A DNA stretch of 64,000 nt from Scilla litardierei (lineage: Eukaryota > Streptophyta > Magnoliopsida > Asparagales > Asparagaceae): NCBI GenBank assembly GCA_030789695.1, contig CM061141.1:166415079-166479078 (forward strand), given 5' to 3'. Below, piece after piece: positions 32,838-44,219 of the stretch (the first letter of the stretch is position 1; every line of letters begins with the position of its first letter). The position numbers and the translations under genes were made by a program. The notes below the pieces were generated by a model that saw only the letters and a list, made by a program, of their open reading frames with translations, was not told the origin of the DNA and made no database searches.

Positions 32838-34834
32838 TGATGTGTCATTATATTCCACGTTTTATCTATATGATTACACGTCAAAAATGATTGCTTAATT
32901 ACACATTTCATACGCTTTTATGCTCATAATTGGAACTATTGAACTTTAAGAGCGTTTGGTTTCATTTCAGGGAATATCGAGCGATTTGGAGTATATTGGA
33001 GGAGAGAGTGTATGCTTCGACACCGGAGCTCCTGAGGCGCCGCATTCAGTGACTTAAAGCTGCCGGGGAGCAAGGAAGGGGCAAGCGAGAATGGACAAAG
33101 AAGAGGAGAATGAAGAAAGCATGGTTCTATAATACCATGACTCATGGATTCCAGGTCACTCGATCGAGCTATGATGTGGCGAAGAAATCGAGCGATCCAA
33201 AGTGCTGGAAACAGGACAGCAGTGCACTCTTTTCAAATCTACTATCACCTGGGATTATTCAGTATTGTTCTGATATTTTTTCCAGATAGTAGACTTCAAG
33301 ACGGTTCCAACGCCACCAAGAACGTGCCAATCGGAGGTCAGATGAGCTCTGAAAAATTTCTGCAAGCAGATGACTGTAGTGCTGAAATCTGTTCTTGACC
33401 ACCTCTCGACCGAACAACCACCTACTCAACCGAGCAATCACCTACTCGACCAGCAACTACCTACACGGTCCGAGCTGTCCCTACTAGATCCGAGCAGGCA
33501 GAGCGACGCTTTGGGCAATGAATCCAGCCTTCTGACAGCTCGACCGAGCAGCTACCTACTCGATCAAGCAGATCCTACTCGGTCCGAGCAGGCAGAGCGA
33601 CATTTTTTGGCAATGAATCCAGACTTCTGACGACTCGACCGAGCAGCCACCTACTCTGCCCGAGTCGCAGTGGGTCCAGAACTTAAGTTGCGCCCAGATT
33701 TGGCTTTGGGCACGATTTTGAGAGAGTTTTTTTAGGTTGTTTGCTAGGGTTTAGGGAGTGAGAGATCTTGAATGGCAGCCGTCATTAGAGGGCACTAGAG
33801 GAGAGTTTTTAGAGATCCTTTTTAGATTTTTTTGGAGACGATCTTTTGGGAGTTAGGCTATGCCCTAAGCCCCTTTCATGTATCAAGATAAGTATTTTAC
33901 TTTTCTTTAATTCTATTTCAGTTCTTTTCATTAATTGATCATTTAATATCTCCTTGATGCATGCAATGAAGTTTTTCTATTGTTCTTATATCTATTGTTA
34001 TCATGCATGAGTAATTCCATCTAGGGCGATTAGCCCTAGGATTTTAGGATTTAGATGCAAAGATAGGATTTTTATGGTGCGTTGGTATAAAGGGGTTGCA
34101 TTTTGGTTGATCCAGCCAAATCCCTAGGAGAACTCGTACTGAGATCGTGCCCACGGTCAGTGGAATCGATTAGCATAAAGAGTATCCTACAGATTTAATT
34201 AAGGAGTTAATGGATTCAACCGAGGCATGTGACCATGCCTGGCTCGTGCCTTGATGGGATCCACTGATGAACTATATAACTAATTGACGGCTACCGCCAT
34301 TGCGTCAATAAGAGCCACCAAAATTCTCGAAGCTCTAACCCACGAGAGTGGTACGAGTTGAGAACGTTTGAACCATGAGAGTCGTGAGAACTTTGTAGAT
34401 CCTTAATGCACGTATCGTATGCGCCTATCGCAAGAGCGGGGTTAATGCGATACGTTAGATTCATGATGCCCAGACACATGAATTCACTTTCTAGATGCTA
34501 CAATCCCCTAATAAAACCAATGCAACGTAAGAGTCCTAGCCTAGCGTCGACATCCGACGTTCCTAATGGCGAGTCCTAAGGCCTTAGTCTTTTTATATTT
34601 TATTCTTTTACATCATGTAGAAACCCTTGTTTGCGAAGTTGAGTGACACGACCTTCGCATCCATCACCATTACAACATTCCATATTCCACACCCACCAAT
34701 AAACCCGCAAGTCTAACTCAACTTAGGAGTAGATAGGTAGTATAGCACAGCTTCCCCGTGTTCGATACCTGCTTGCCACTGTACCGTGCGCTTGCGGTAA
34801 ACGACATCGTTTCGTAGTTATTCCAGCTCGATCA
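32838..34834 (+). repeat. Athila-like 5' LTR (1997 bp)
   Basis: Bounded by the G3 gag on the left and the primer-binding site on the right. It contains an array of CTCGACCGAGCA-type units at about 33400-33660 and a TATAAA at 34086-34091 within 'gttggtataaagggg'. It has no credible coding frame. Confidence 0.85.
33400..33660 (+). repeat. CTCGACCGAG palindromic array in the Athila-like 5' LTR
   Basis: About eight imperfect copies of 'ctactcgaccgagcagcc' are present. The core CTCG-AC-CGAG is an interrupted palindrome. Some units are changed to CGGTCCGAGC. The matching array in the 3' LTR is at about 38866-39145. Confidence 0.7.
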
Positions 34835-34840
34835 AGTTTA

Positions 34841-34858
34841 TGGCACCGTTGTCGAGGA
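34841..34858 (+). promoter_or_regulatory. Athila-like primer-binding site
   Basis: TGGCACCGTTGTCGAGGA lies 6 bp after the LTR end. It resembles the Asp-tRNA-type site of Athila elements with three transitions. Confidence 0.7.
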
Positions 34859-35061
34859 GGTGTTCCGCCATATTATCTATTTACCACAATTAGGTTGATT
34901 AGATTGTGTAAAAAATATAAGAAATAAAAAATAAAATAAAACGGAGAGAGATTTTTTTCCCCACCACCTGCTATTATTATTATCTTTATCTCTCTTTGTA
35001 CCATTGACGTCTTTTCCAGGTTGTTTACTTCGCTTGATCAGGTGCAGTTGATGTAGCGACG

Positions 35062-35340
35062 GTGCTTCCAAAGATGCGACCGGGTTCTATACGATCCTAT
35101 ATATACCTCGCTACATTCTATCAGGCTGATGGAGAGTCCTTCAGAGAAGCATTGTGCAAGTTCGAAAGAATGTTAGGGATGTTCCATACGGAGTCAGACC
35201 ATGAGTGTGATGGTTTCAAGCTGTTTGATATCTTCGCTGGAAGGCTAAAGGGACCCCCACATGAGTTTATGAAGAGGATGCAATTGGGAAAGTTCAGTGA
35301 TCTGCAGTTGGCAGCAACCTTTGGAGCAAATGGTAGATGA
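35062..35340 (+). pseudogene. Athila-like gag fragment
   Basis: The 92-codon frame includes FYQADGESFREALCKFERML and later MKRMQLGKFSDLQL. This resembles the central helix-rich part of Athila gag (aligned by general pattern, not by search). The start codon is only the first ATG of the open stretch. Beyond it the frame is lost. Function would be RNA packaging, but this copy is too short. Confidence 0.4.
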
Positions 35341-35760
35341 TGCTCAATCTACCGGTTTGCTAACCGTTATGGCATGTAAACCATCCGACCAAGTATTCAT
35401 CGATTTCGTTATGGCTAATGTCTGATGCAGGCACTATCATAGACGGAGTGCATGTTTCACTTGAAAGTGATCGTATCCACCTTTACACCTTTAACACTCC
35501 ACAAATAGAGACATCTGAGCGGCCAGAGGAGGACACATACATGGACCTATTGAGAAGCATCGTGGACACAGTTTGATACACTGGTCCATTAACAATAACG
35601 GCATGTGATCCTTTTGAGCTTGGATTTTAAAACTTTATACTCACCGTATCTCTTCCACATGCACAATTGACGATAGTGTCCATGCTCGAGTTAAGGGGGA
35701 CAAGATATATTTTTATACCGTGGAGGAGATGCCTGAGCCCACAGGTCACCGGCACCTACC

Positions 35761-36342
35761 GTGGAAAGGGCCAAGACACACCATCCGGTGCCTCGAGTTC
35801 CAGGCCGGAAACGAAGACATAGGCGTAAAAAGGAGAAGATGAAATTCACTTTGCCTACTATACTAGAGGAACCCAAAGAGGAGGCCGAAGCATTGCATCG
35901 CGAGGAGGCAGAGCTATATTTATTTTACATATTACATGTGGAGCCAGAGACTTTCGTCGAGGAGGCCGTGCATTGGGATGAGGACACAGTCATTCACAAG
36001 GATCCCGAGCATTACCCCCCTCCTTTTGAGATACCACAGCCACCTCTACTTTCTACAGAGGCTGAGCATCCCTCAGAGGACTACCCTTCCACTGACGCTG
36101 AAGACTATCCCACAGGGGTTTTGGCCACCCTTCAGGGAGATCTCTTTACACCCTCGCCCTTTACATTTGATTCCCCTTCCGTGTATGATGTTTATTATGA
36201 TTCATATTTAGATGACTCATTGTGCCTTTTGCAGGATTCACATACAAATAATAAGAGGCATGATGGGACGTATACGAGGAGGAGAGCGAGGAGTCAGCAC
36301 CCATGGATGCTATTGAATATGATCAGGAGTGCGATGGGATAA
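35761..36342 (+). CDS. unrecognised acidic ORF in the Athila-like element
   Basis: This 193-codon ORF begins with a basic stretch (RKRRHRRKKEK, residues about 16-26), a possible nuclear localisation signal, and then becomes strongly acidic and proline/tyrosine-rich (PEHYPPPFEIPQPPL, EDYPSTDAEDYPTG). There is no membrane segment or known domain that I can see. It lies where Athila elements have the region between gag/pol and the 3' LTR. It is probably a remnant of element coding sequence and not a host gene. I do not recognise it. Confidence 0.35.
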   Translation: MERAKTHHPVPRVPGRKRRHRRKKEKMKFTLPTILEEPKEEAEALHREEAELYLFYILHVEPETFVEEAVHWDEDTVIHKDPEHYPPPFEIPQPPLLSTEAEHPSEDYPSTDAEDYPTGVLATLQGDLFTPSPFTFDSPSVYDVYYDSYLDDSLCLLQDSHTNNKRHDGTYTRRRARSQHPWMLLNMIRSAMG

Positions 36343-36692
36343 GTCTGACGATGAGGAGGAGCTACCTGATGAGACCCACCGCTTACATGCCAAAGCTACC
36401 TGAACAACCTGAGGCGAACAACAAGGAGTTGATCTGCGTGGTGCATGAGAGTAGAGATTTATTTCGAGAGAAGTGTCGTCAACCTTCTTTAATTTTAAAT
36501 ACTTGTGTTGATGACCCTCTTTGGAGTGCATTTATTTTGGGGAAGAATTATCCACATCAGATTGATGCGGCTTATCTCTTGCAGGGTACATGTGGAGTCC
36601 TTGGGAAGATGCCGGGGGCCGCATTACTAGAATCTGATGGAGTCCGTAGACACATACGCCTAGCGGAGCCACGGAAGGAGCAGTTGGAATAG
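36303..36692 (+). CDS. unrecognised ORF downstream in the Athila-like element
   Basis: This 129-codon ORF overlaps the end of the previous one in another frame, and probably continues the same protein after a frameshift, since the upstream acidic character (a DQECDG-like start) carries over. It contains AAYLLQGTCGVLGKMPGAAL, a moderately hydrophobic stretch. No family is recognised. It ends at a TAG. Confidence 0.3.
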   Translation: MDAIEYDQECDGISLTMRRSYLMRPTAYMPKLPEQPEANNKELICVVHESRDLFREKCRQPSLILNTCVDDPLWSAFILGKNYPHQIDAAYLLQGTCGVLGKMPGAALLESDGVRRHIRLAEPRKEQLE

Positions 36693-38303
36693 TTGCCTGC
36701 ACCAGCAAAGATACTGGATCCGCCTTTTGCTATAGGTGATATCAATCCAATAGTGTAGTATTTTATGCTTTCAATAAACACGAATCCTCTCGGCAGCGAG
36801 AGGACCGTATAGGATTTTATATGCTTTCTTAGTTTAATAAATTCACCCCATATGATGGCTCAATTATCTTCTGCACCCAACCCACTATTTATCATCCATG
36901 CCCACCCTTATATTTGGCGCTTATTTCGCCTCTCTCCCCAATTTTTATGTGATGTTTAAGCTTGGGGGAGAGAAACTATTTTGTTGAGTGGCCCCCCTAT
37001 CTTGTCGTTGTCTTCTATTTATATCATAATCACATTGAGGACAATGTGATGTTTAAGCGTAGGGGAGTGCATAGTGCACGCACTTTGCTTCATCGTGAAA
37101 CACACTTTGAAATTTCCATGTGAACCATGTTCACTTCTATATTTATGTCTCATATGCTCCATTTTCTATGAAATATCGTGGATTTATTTTTTTATGAACT
37201 CTGATATATGTTAGATTAGAGTTCAATTCCTTGATTAGTGTATATTTGTTAATATGCTTTTTCATAGTAGAATCCATAGTTTCACAACCATATTCTCGAA
37301 ACAATTAATCTAAAAATGAATGAATCAAATCTGAAAATTATTTAACTCCTGCGTGATTTGATTGATAATTCTATTGGTTCATGGATGTTTAGTGATTCAA
37401 AAGAGATAGGATAACCCCACGACAACCAAAGTAGTGATGATTAAGATTCCTGAAACCGAGCCATGTCTATATTCTATACTTTTTCTTTTCTATGAATAGC
37501 CAATAAATGATCTTTGATCATGTTTTGCATTCCATCACGTTTATGTGAGTTTGCAAAAATACCAACAATGCAAAAATCAAACAAATATCCTGAATAAAAG
37601 GCCCTAGGGGTTCTTCGTAACCCAATGCCCTAAGACCGTCTGGTCTGGGATGCATTGGCCGCTTTTCGTATATATTGAGTTATCTCGTGTATACAAAGAA
37701 AGAAAAATGTATATGAAATATTCATATAGCCAAAACAATATAAAAGTACAAAAATCCCATATCCTCATCTTCATTTCTATATAGAACAAAGACATGGCAA
37801 AGTTGATGGGTTCTAGGAGTCTTGAAATGGTAGTAGTGTGGTGATGCCTAACCTTGATTGAATTTTTTAAATTCATTCCATGAAGAATAACAAAAACCAC
37901 GCATGCTTGAAAACGTTTGATTGTGACATATTATACTACTTAGAGAATGAGTTGTGGACATTGGTTTCATTTCTGTGAACTTAGTATATTGCATGATAAA
38001 CTATGATATGATATAACTCTACTCTCATTTTATTAGTTATCAAGTTCATTACATTTATTGAAATCCATGTTATTTTAATTTAAGCGAGATTTAAGTATTT
38101 GTTGTGTATATGAATTCTAATTTCATATTGACGTGCGTTCACGAGATCTTGCATACCTTGGGTTCTTGTATTTTCTGAATTTAAGATTGAACCCTTTGTC
38201 TCCATTACACGCCACCGCCTCATGTCTCCATTGTATCCCTCTCACGTGTTAACTTCTTACTAGTCTTTCTCGAGGACGATTAAGAAATAAGCTTGGGGGA
38301 TTT
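36693..38303 (+). other. Athila-like 3' non-coding region with repeated purine tracts
   Basis: AT-rich sequence without coding similarity. Purine tracts 'aagcttgggggagag' (36958-36972), 'aagcgtaggggagtg' (37054-37068) and 'agcttgggggattt' (38290-38303) recur. The last lies directly before the 3' LTR and should be the working polypurine tract; the others are typical of the Athila 3' region. Confidence 0.55.
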
Positions 38304-40317
38304 TGATGTGTCATTATATTCCACGTTTTATCTATATGATTACACGTCAAAATGATTGCTCAATTACACTTTTTATACGCTTTAACGCTTAAATTGGAAC
38401 TATTGTACTTTAAGAGCGTTTGGTTGCATTTCAGGGAATATCGAGCGATTTGGAGTATATTGGAGGAGAGAGTGCGTGCTTCGACACCGGAGCTCCTGAG
38501 ACACCGCATTCAGTGACTTAAAGCTGACGGGAGCAAGGAAGGGGCAAGAGAGAAGGGACGAAGAAGAGGAGAATGAAGAAAGCATGGTTCTATAATACCA
38601 TGACTCATGGATTCCAGGTCACTCTATCGAGCTACGATGCGGCGAAGGAATCGAGCGATCCAAAGTGCTGGAAACAGGACAGCCGTGCAATTTTTTCAAA
38701 TCTGCTATCACCTGGGAATTTTCAGTATTTCTCTGATATTTTTCCCAGATAGTACACTTCAAAACGGTTCCAACGCCACCAACAACGAGCTAATCGGAGG
38801 CTGGATGAGCTCTGGAAAATTTCTGGAAGCTGAGACTGTAGTGCTGAAATTTGTTCTTAACATCTACTCGATCGAGCAACCACCTACTCGACTGAGCAAT
38901 CACCTACTCGACCAAGCAACTACCTACTCGGTCTGAGCAGCCCTAACTCAGTCCGAGCAGGCAGAGCGATTCTTTGGGCAATGAATCCAGCCTTCTGACA
39001 GCTCGACCGAGCAGCCGCCTACTCGATCGAGCAGCTACCTACTCGACCGAGCAGATCCTACTCAGTCCGAGCAGGCAGAGCGACGTTGTGGATAATGAAT
39101 CCAGAATTCTGACGACTCGACCGAGCATCCATCTACTCAGCCCGAGTCGCCGTGGGCCCAGAACTTATGTTGCGCCCAGATTTGTCTTTGTGCACGATTT
39201 TGAGAGGGTTTTTAGGTTGTTTGCGAGGGTTTAGAAAGGAAGAGATCTTGAATGGCAGCCGTCATTAGGGGGCACTAGAGGATAGTTTTTAGAGATCCTT
39301 TTTAGAGTTTTTTGGAGACGATATTTTGGGAGTTAGGCTATGCTCTAAGCCCCTCCAATGTATCAAGATAAGTATTTTACTTTTCTTTAATTCTATTTCA
39401 GTTCTTTTCATTGATTGATCATTTAATATCTCCTTGATGTATGCAATGAAGTTTTTCTATTGTTCTTATATCTATTGTTATCATGCATGAGTAATTCCAT
39501 CTAGAGCGATTAGCCCTAGGATTTTAGGATTTAGATGCAAAGATAGGATTTTTATGGTGCGTTGGTATAAAAGGGGTTGTATTTTGGTTGATCCAGCCAA
39601 ATCCCTAGGAGAACTCGCACTGAGATCGTGCCGACGGTCAGTGGAATCGATTAGCTTAAAGAGTATCCTACGGATTTAATTAGGGAGTTAGTGGATTCAA
39701 CCGAGGCACGTGACCATGCCCGGCTCGTGCCTTGAGGGGATCCACCGATGAACTATATAACTAATTGACGACTACCGCCATTGCGTCAATAAGAGCCACC
39801 AAAATACCTCGAAGCTCTAACCCACGAGAGTGGTACGAGTTGAGAGCGTTCGAACCACGAGAGTCGTGAGAACTTTGTAGATCCTTAAAGCACGTATCGT
39901 ATGCGCCTATCGCGAGAGCAGGGTTAATGCGATACGTTAGATTCATGATGCCCAGACACATGAATTCACTTTCTAGATGCTACAATCCCCCAATAAAACC
40001 AATGCAACGTAAGTGTCCTAGCCTAGCGTCGACATCTGACGTTCCTAGTAGCGAGTCCTAAGGCCTTAGTCTTTTTATATTTTATTCTTTTATATCGTGT
40101 GGAATTCCTTGTTTGCGACGTTGAGTGACACGACCTTCGCATCCATCACCATTACAACATTCCATATTCCACACCCAACAATAAACCCACAAGCCTAACT
40201 CAACCTAGGAGTAGATAGGTAGTATAGCACCGCTTCCCCGTGTTCGATACCCGCTTGCCACTGTACCGTGCACTTGCGGTAAACGACATCGTTTCGTAGT
40301 TAATTCCGGCTTGATCA
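38304..40317 (+). repeat. Athila-like 3' LTR (2014 bp)
   Basis: Aligns along its length with 32838-34834 and carries the same palindromic array at about 38866-39145. It is followed by ccgac and then by G3 gag sequence. Confidence 0.85.
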
Positions 40318-41416
40318 CCGACCAAGGCCCATCCCCAGCTCGGATGGGCTCCTAGAAATCTCCCCACATGGTCCCGTCAACTCGCCTCAGCAGTTCGACC
40401 TTCATGCCGACACGGGGGACGTCCGGGGGGCTCCAGGGACGACCCTTGCATGCTACCAGGAGTATTACCGAAGCACGGGGGCCCTCCAGATTCAAGATAC
40501 CGACTTTAGAAAAGTACGATGCCACATGGGACCCGGAGAACCACGTGATGGATTATGAGGGAGTCATGGCATTTCAAGGAGCCGACGGTGCCCTGCTCTA
40601 TCGATGTTTCTACTCCACCCTCCGGAAATCTGCCCGGAGTTGGTACACAGCCTCCCCAACCGTTCCATCAACAACTTCGAGGAAATCTCCCAAAAAATTC
40701 TGCAAGCAGTTTATGGCCGGACGTCAGGTAAAACCGGACACAGAAATTCTGTTCAATGTGGTGCAGGGCCCCGGGGAATCCCTGAGAAACTACATGTGTC
40801 GCTTTAATGCGAAGAGACTGAATGTGGAAAGATATCCCCAGCTGGTTGTGAAAACAGCCCTTAAGAAAGGGCTCCGTCATAGGGGCCTGAAGAAGTTGCT
40901 ACACAACGAGCCCCCGAAGGACCATGCTGAGGTGATAGCCCGGGCAGAGCGCTACATGCTGACGGAGGAAGCATTGGCCGCAGAGGACATGAGTCACCTG
41001 CCAGGGGTCAGACGGGGCTTCAAGCGAGATGAAAGCAAACGTCGTGAGCCTGACGAATCTTGGCAGGAGAAGAGGGCCAAGGGAAAGCCACGCAATGAGG
41101 TGGCACGACCCCCCAAGGCTGAACGCTACTCCAGACGTCGTCCTCGCGCAGGCTCAGAAAGAGGGACGCTTTGGTCGGCCACCCCTGAAAATGAAGAGAG
41201 GCGGAAGGGACGAGGAGAAGTACTGCAAGTATCACAAGGACAGCGGCCATGACGCCGACGATTGCTGGCACTTGAAGAAGGATATAGAGAAATTGGTCAG
41301 CCGTGGTCACCTGAAGAATTTCGTCGTCGATCTGACAGCAACCCTCGGAGAAGGGACGTCCAGACAGATGGACAAAGGTGAATGTTGTTCAGACCGCTAT
41401 GTGCGTGATCGAGTGA
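40318..41416 (+). pseudogene. gag: G3 gag, 3' part
   Basis: Continues gag after the insertion. A 294-codon frame from 40368 includes RFKIPTLEKYDATWDPENHV, FNVVQGPGESLRNYMCRFNA and KTALKKGLRHRGLKKLLHNE. Near 41110 it shifts frame, and the C-terminus is read from the overlapping frame ending at 41414-41416: EEKYCKYHKDSGHDADDCWHL, with the C-X2-H-X4-H-X4-C zinc motif intact. It is the best preserved of the three gag genes. No polymerase follows. Confidence 0.8.
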
Positions 41417-41574
41417 GGGGACGGGACAATCAGCCGTAGCCTCACCCCAGGAAAGACTAGCTCGCCTTTATCTTCCCCGTTTTATTTTCCTCCAAATGTA
41501 CTCCCGGATCCGAAAAACGAAATGTTAATCCGCGTTAGTACAATTCTACTCCTCCTCGCCATATCTAGCTCGGC

Positions 41575-42340
41575 CGCAAAGCGGGGAGGGAACTCCCCCG
41601 ACTGACCTATCATGGTGATCGTCCGTAAGGCTGGGGCCAACTCCCCCAGCGGGCCGATCGTACTGGTCGACCGTAAGGCTGGGGCCAACTCCCCCAGCGG
41701 GCCAATCGTACGGGTCGACCGTAAGGCTGGGGCTAACTCCCCCAGTGGGCCAATCGTGCGGGTCGACCATAAGGCTGGGGGCAACTCCCCTAGCAGGCCG
41801 ATCACACAAGTCGACCGTAAGGCTGGGGGCAACTCTCCTAGCAGGCCGAACCATTGATCTACCATAATCATATGGGTAGCTCCCCCAGTATGTAGATCGA
41901 CCCGACCATCCGTAAGGCTGGGGGCAATGCCCCCATCAGACTGGTCCATCGGTTGACCGTAAGCCTGAGGGTAGCTCCCCCAGCTGTCCATCCGACCCGA
42001 TTGACCGTAAGGCTGGGGCAGCTCTCCCAGCAGGCTGATCACCCGATTGACCGTAAGGCTGGGGGCTACTCCCCCAGCAGGCCGATCACCCGATCGACCG
42101 TAAGGCTGGGGGTAACTCCCCCAGCGGGCCGAACCCTCGATCTACCGTAAGCATGGGGGTAGCTCCCCCAGCGAGTAGACCGACATGACCGTCCGTAAGG
42201 CTGTGGCACTCCCCCAGCAGGCCAGAACATCGGTTGCCCGCAAGCCTAGGGCTGACCCCCCAGCAGACCAACCGAACCGATCGGCCATAAGGCTGGGGAC
42301 AGCTCCCCCAGCGGGCCAATCACCCGACTGCCCATAAGAC
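41575..42340 (+). repeat. G3 hairpin tandem array
   Basis: About 15 units of 46-50 bp. A typical unit is 'gtaaggctgggg' then 'gcaactcccccagc' then 'gggccgatc' and a variable 12-base part. Arms CTGGGG(G) and (C)CCCCAG are conserved more than the rest. Many changes in one arm are matched by loss in that unit only. The array starts about 160 bp after the gag stop. Confidence 0.85.
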
Positions 42341-42891
42341 CGAAGACGAGTCCTGCGAGTCGATCGCCCACTCGACCTGAGGATCGAGGACGGTGGCAAG
42401 CCCTCGGCGGACCTAACGGCTGGTCGGCCGGGAACACTTCCCAGGCACGGGCTCTCTAGGCTAATCGACCTGGCGTCCCCAGGACCATCCACCCCATCCA
42501 GCGGGTGGTAATGGGTAAGGAATGGATCACCTTCATGGAAGGGGCAGGCTGGGGAGCGCATGCCTTAAAGGGCCAGCCTCCTAGTCAGCCCAAACACTAC
42601 TGACGACCACAGCACCAAGGGCCTTCCCTCTGCCACGAAATAGTTCAATCAGTGGAAAGAAAAACCCACAGCAGACCTAATCGGCAGCCAACCCCGGATA
42701 ATGGAGGGGGAGAGCAACAGAGGGAGACAACCCAGAAAACGGTTATCGGAAACAAAAAAGGAGCTCGACATAAAGAACGCAACAACAAGAGGAAAGGTAC
42801 AAAATCCCGCAAAACAAATCATATACAGCCTTCAAAAATTGTTCCTTGTCACAGGGCAGGGGGGAGGTGCATAAGTATGGCGAGACGTTGC
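42341..42891. other. G3 non-coding stretch
   Basis: No conserved frame is seen; it is the counterpart of 13974-14544 in G1. It is the shared 3' region where the sense transcript and the antisense gene converge. Confidence 0.4.
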
Positions 42892-43435
42892 CTATGATGC
42901 CGGGGCCCGGGAGGACGTGTCACCTAGAGCCTCTCCCTGTTCGGATCGAGAAGGCTCCCCTGATGGGGGATGGGGAAGCGCCTGTCGGACCCGCTCCTCA
43001 AACCTCTCGAAAGAATCACGGAAGGCTCTCACTATCCGGGGGGCCAAGAGGTCCTCGTAGGAATTGAAGGCCTCCTTGAGGGCATCAACGATCCTCGGTC
43101 TCAGGACCCCCCGTAGCCCCACTCCACCTCCTCGATGAGCCGAATGGGGTGCACTTGTTGTAGGGCCCCAGCTCAGCCCAGAGCTCGTCCCTCTCCCGTC
43201 GGGATGCCTCCTCTGCCTTTTGGACAGACCTCTGAGCGTCGGCTAGGGCGCCCTTCTGGTCCATCACCTCAGAGGTGAGCTCGTGAACATGGCGTCGCAG
43301 CTGGCGAGCCTCCATGCGAGATTCTTTGGCCACCATCTTGGCCGCCCCAGTCCCCAGGCGCTCCCACGCAAAGGATTCCTCGAGACTGGTCGTGTGTGCC
43401 ACGCGACACTGTACCTCCACGGCCATCACGGTGGC

Positions 43436-43498
43436 CTACAAAGTAGAAGTAAGTCAAGGATACCACGAGATAGGATCAGACGCCAAAGAAAGACCTAC
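43436..43498 (-). other. candidate intron 2 of the G3 antisense gene
   Basis: GTAGGTCTTTC...CTTCTACTTTGTAG, 63 bp, contains an in-frame TGA. It matches the site of intron 2 in G1 and G2. Flanking exon sequence (GCCACCGTGATGGCC) is conserved. Confidence 0.65.
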
Positions 43499-44156
43499 CT
43501 ACTGGAGTTTCCAGACCAGAGAGTCCGCTTGTCGATCAAAGCGAGTCCTCTCCAGGAGAGAACGGTCCCTCGGAAGGACGGAGCTCCGCGCCAACTGAGT
43601 TGCCACACCCCGGTCGATGAAGACCGACTCCCCAGGCGCAACCTCGAGGCCAGGTGTGAGTACCAGTAGGGCGCCACCTGTGCCTGCCAGATAGGGCATG
43701 GTCGGATCGACAGGGGCGGCCACTTCTGCCAGCAGGAGGGTCGCGCCGGATACGATCGACATCTCGGGGACCGCCGGAGGGCAGACCTCCACGACCTTCT
43801 TCTTCTTCCTCCTCTCCTCGGGCCCCCAACCCCTGGAGGGGGGTGCTTCTGCTCCCCACCACGGCTGCCCGCAGGTGCTTGAGGCCCCGGGCCGGCGCCC
43901 CCGTTGCCTCCCTCAGTACAGACAGAACCAGGGGAACCAACAGCCACGGTCTACCACGCAGGGGACTCAACCGCGACCTGGGCCGGCAGCACTGTAGCGA
44001 CTGCAGGCTCCAGCCTCCCAATCACAGGCTCGGCCCGACGGATCTCATCCTCCACTGTACGGTGAGGCGCATGGCCCGAAGGATTTCCTTGCCCGATGTC
44101 GGTGCCCCGTCGAATGAGTTCACCGACATCGCGGCTGAATTCCTGGCCCGTCATTT

Positions 44157-44219
44157 CTGCAGGGAGAAAGAAGATCAGGGTAAGCAAAAGGTGAAGCAGA
44201 AAGAAAATGAAATACCTAC
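44157..44219 (-). other. candidate intron 1 of the G3 antisense gene
   Basis: GTAGGTATTTC...TTTCTCCCTGCAG, 63 bp, phase 1, with CTGAT branch-like site. It is open in frame here and would add a hydrophobic segment of about 21 residues if retained. Confidence 0.55.

Larger units (their letters stand above)
32838..40317 (+). mobile_element. Athila-like non-autonomous LTR retrotransposon in G3
   Basis: LTRs of about 2.0 kb (32838-34834 and 38304-40317) start TGATGTGTCATT and end TTGATCA or TCGATCA. The flanks tcgac (32833-32837) and ccgac (40318-40322) are a target duplication with one change. The primer-binding site TGGCACCGTTGTCGAGGA and the 'agcttggggga' purine tracts are Athila-type. The 3.5-kb interior has only a short gag-like piece and unrecognised acidic ORFs, and no polymerase. 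Differences between the LTRs are about 5 percent in a 125-bp sample counted by eye. Confidence 0.8.

Noticed and set aside
34870..35062. Minus-strand ORF at the Athila-like leader
   Set aside because: Short, low complexity and antisense to the element; no conserved motif.
41575..42340. Regular repeats with unique spacers, like a CRISPR array
   Set aside because: Units are diverged minisatellite copies inside a plant retrotransposon, without cas genes, and occur at the same place in three copies of the element.
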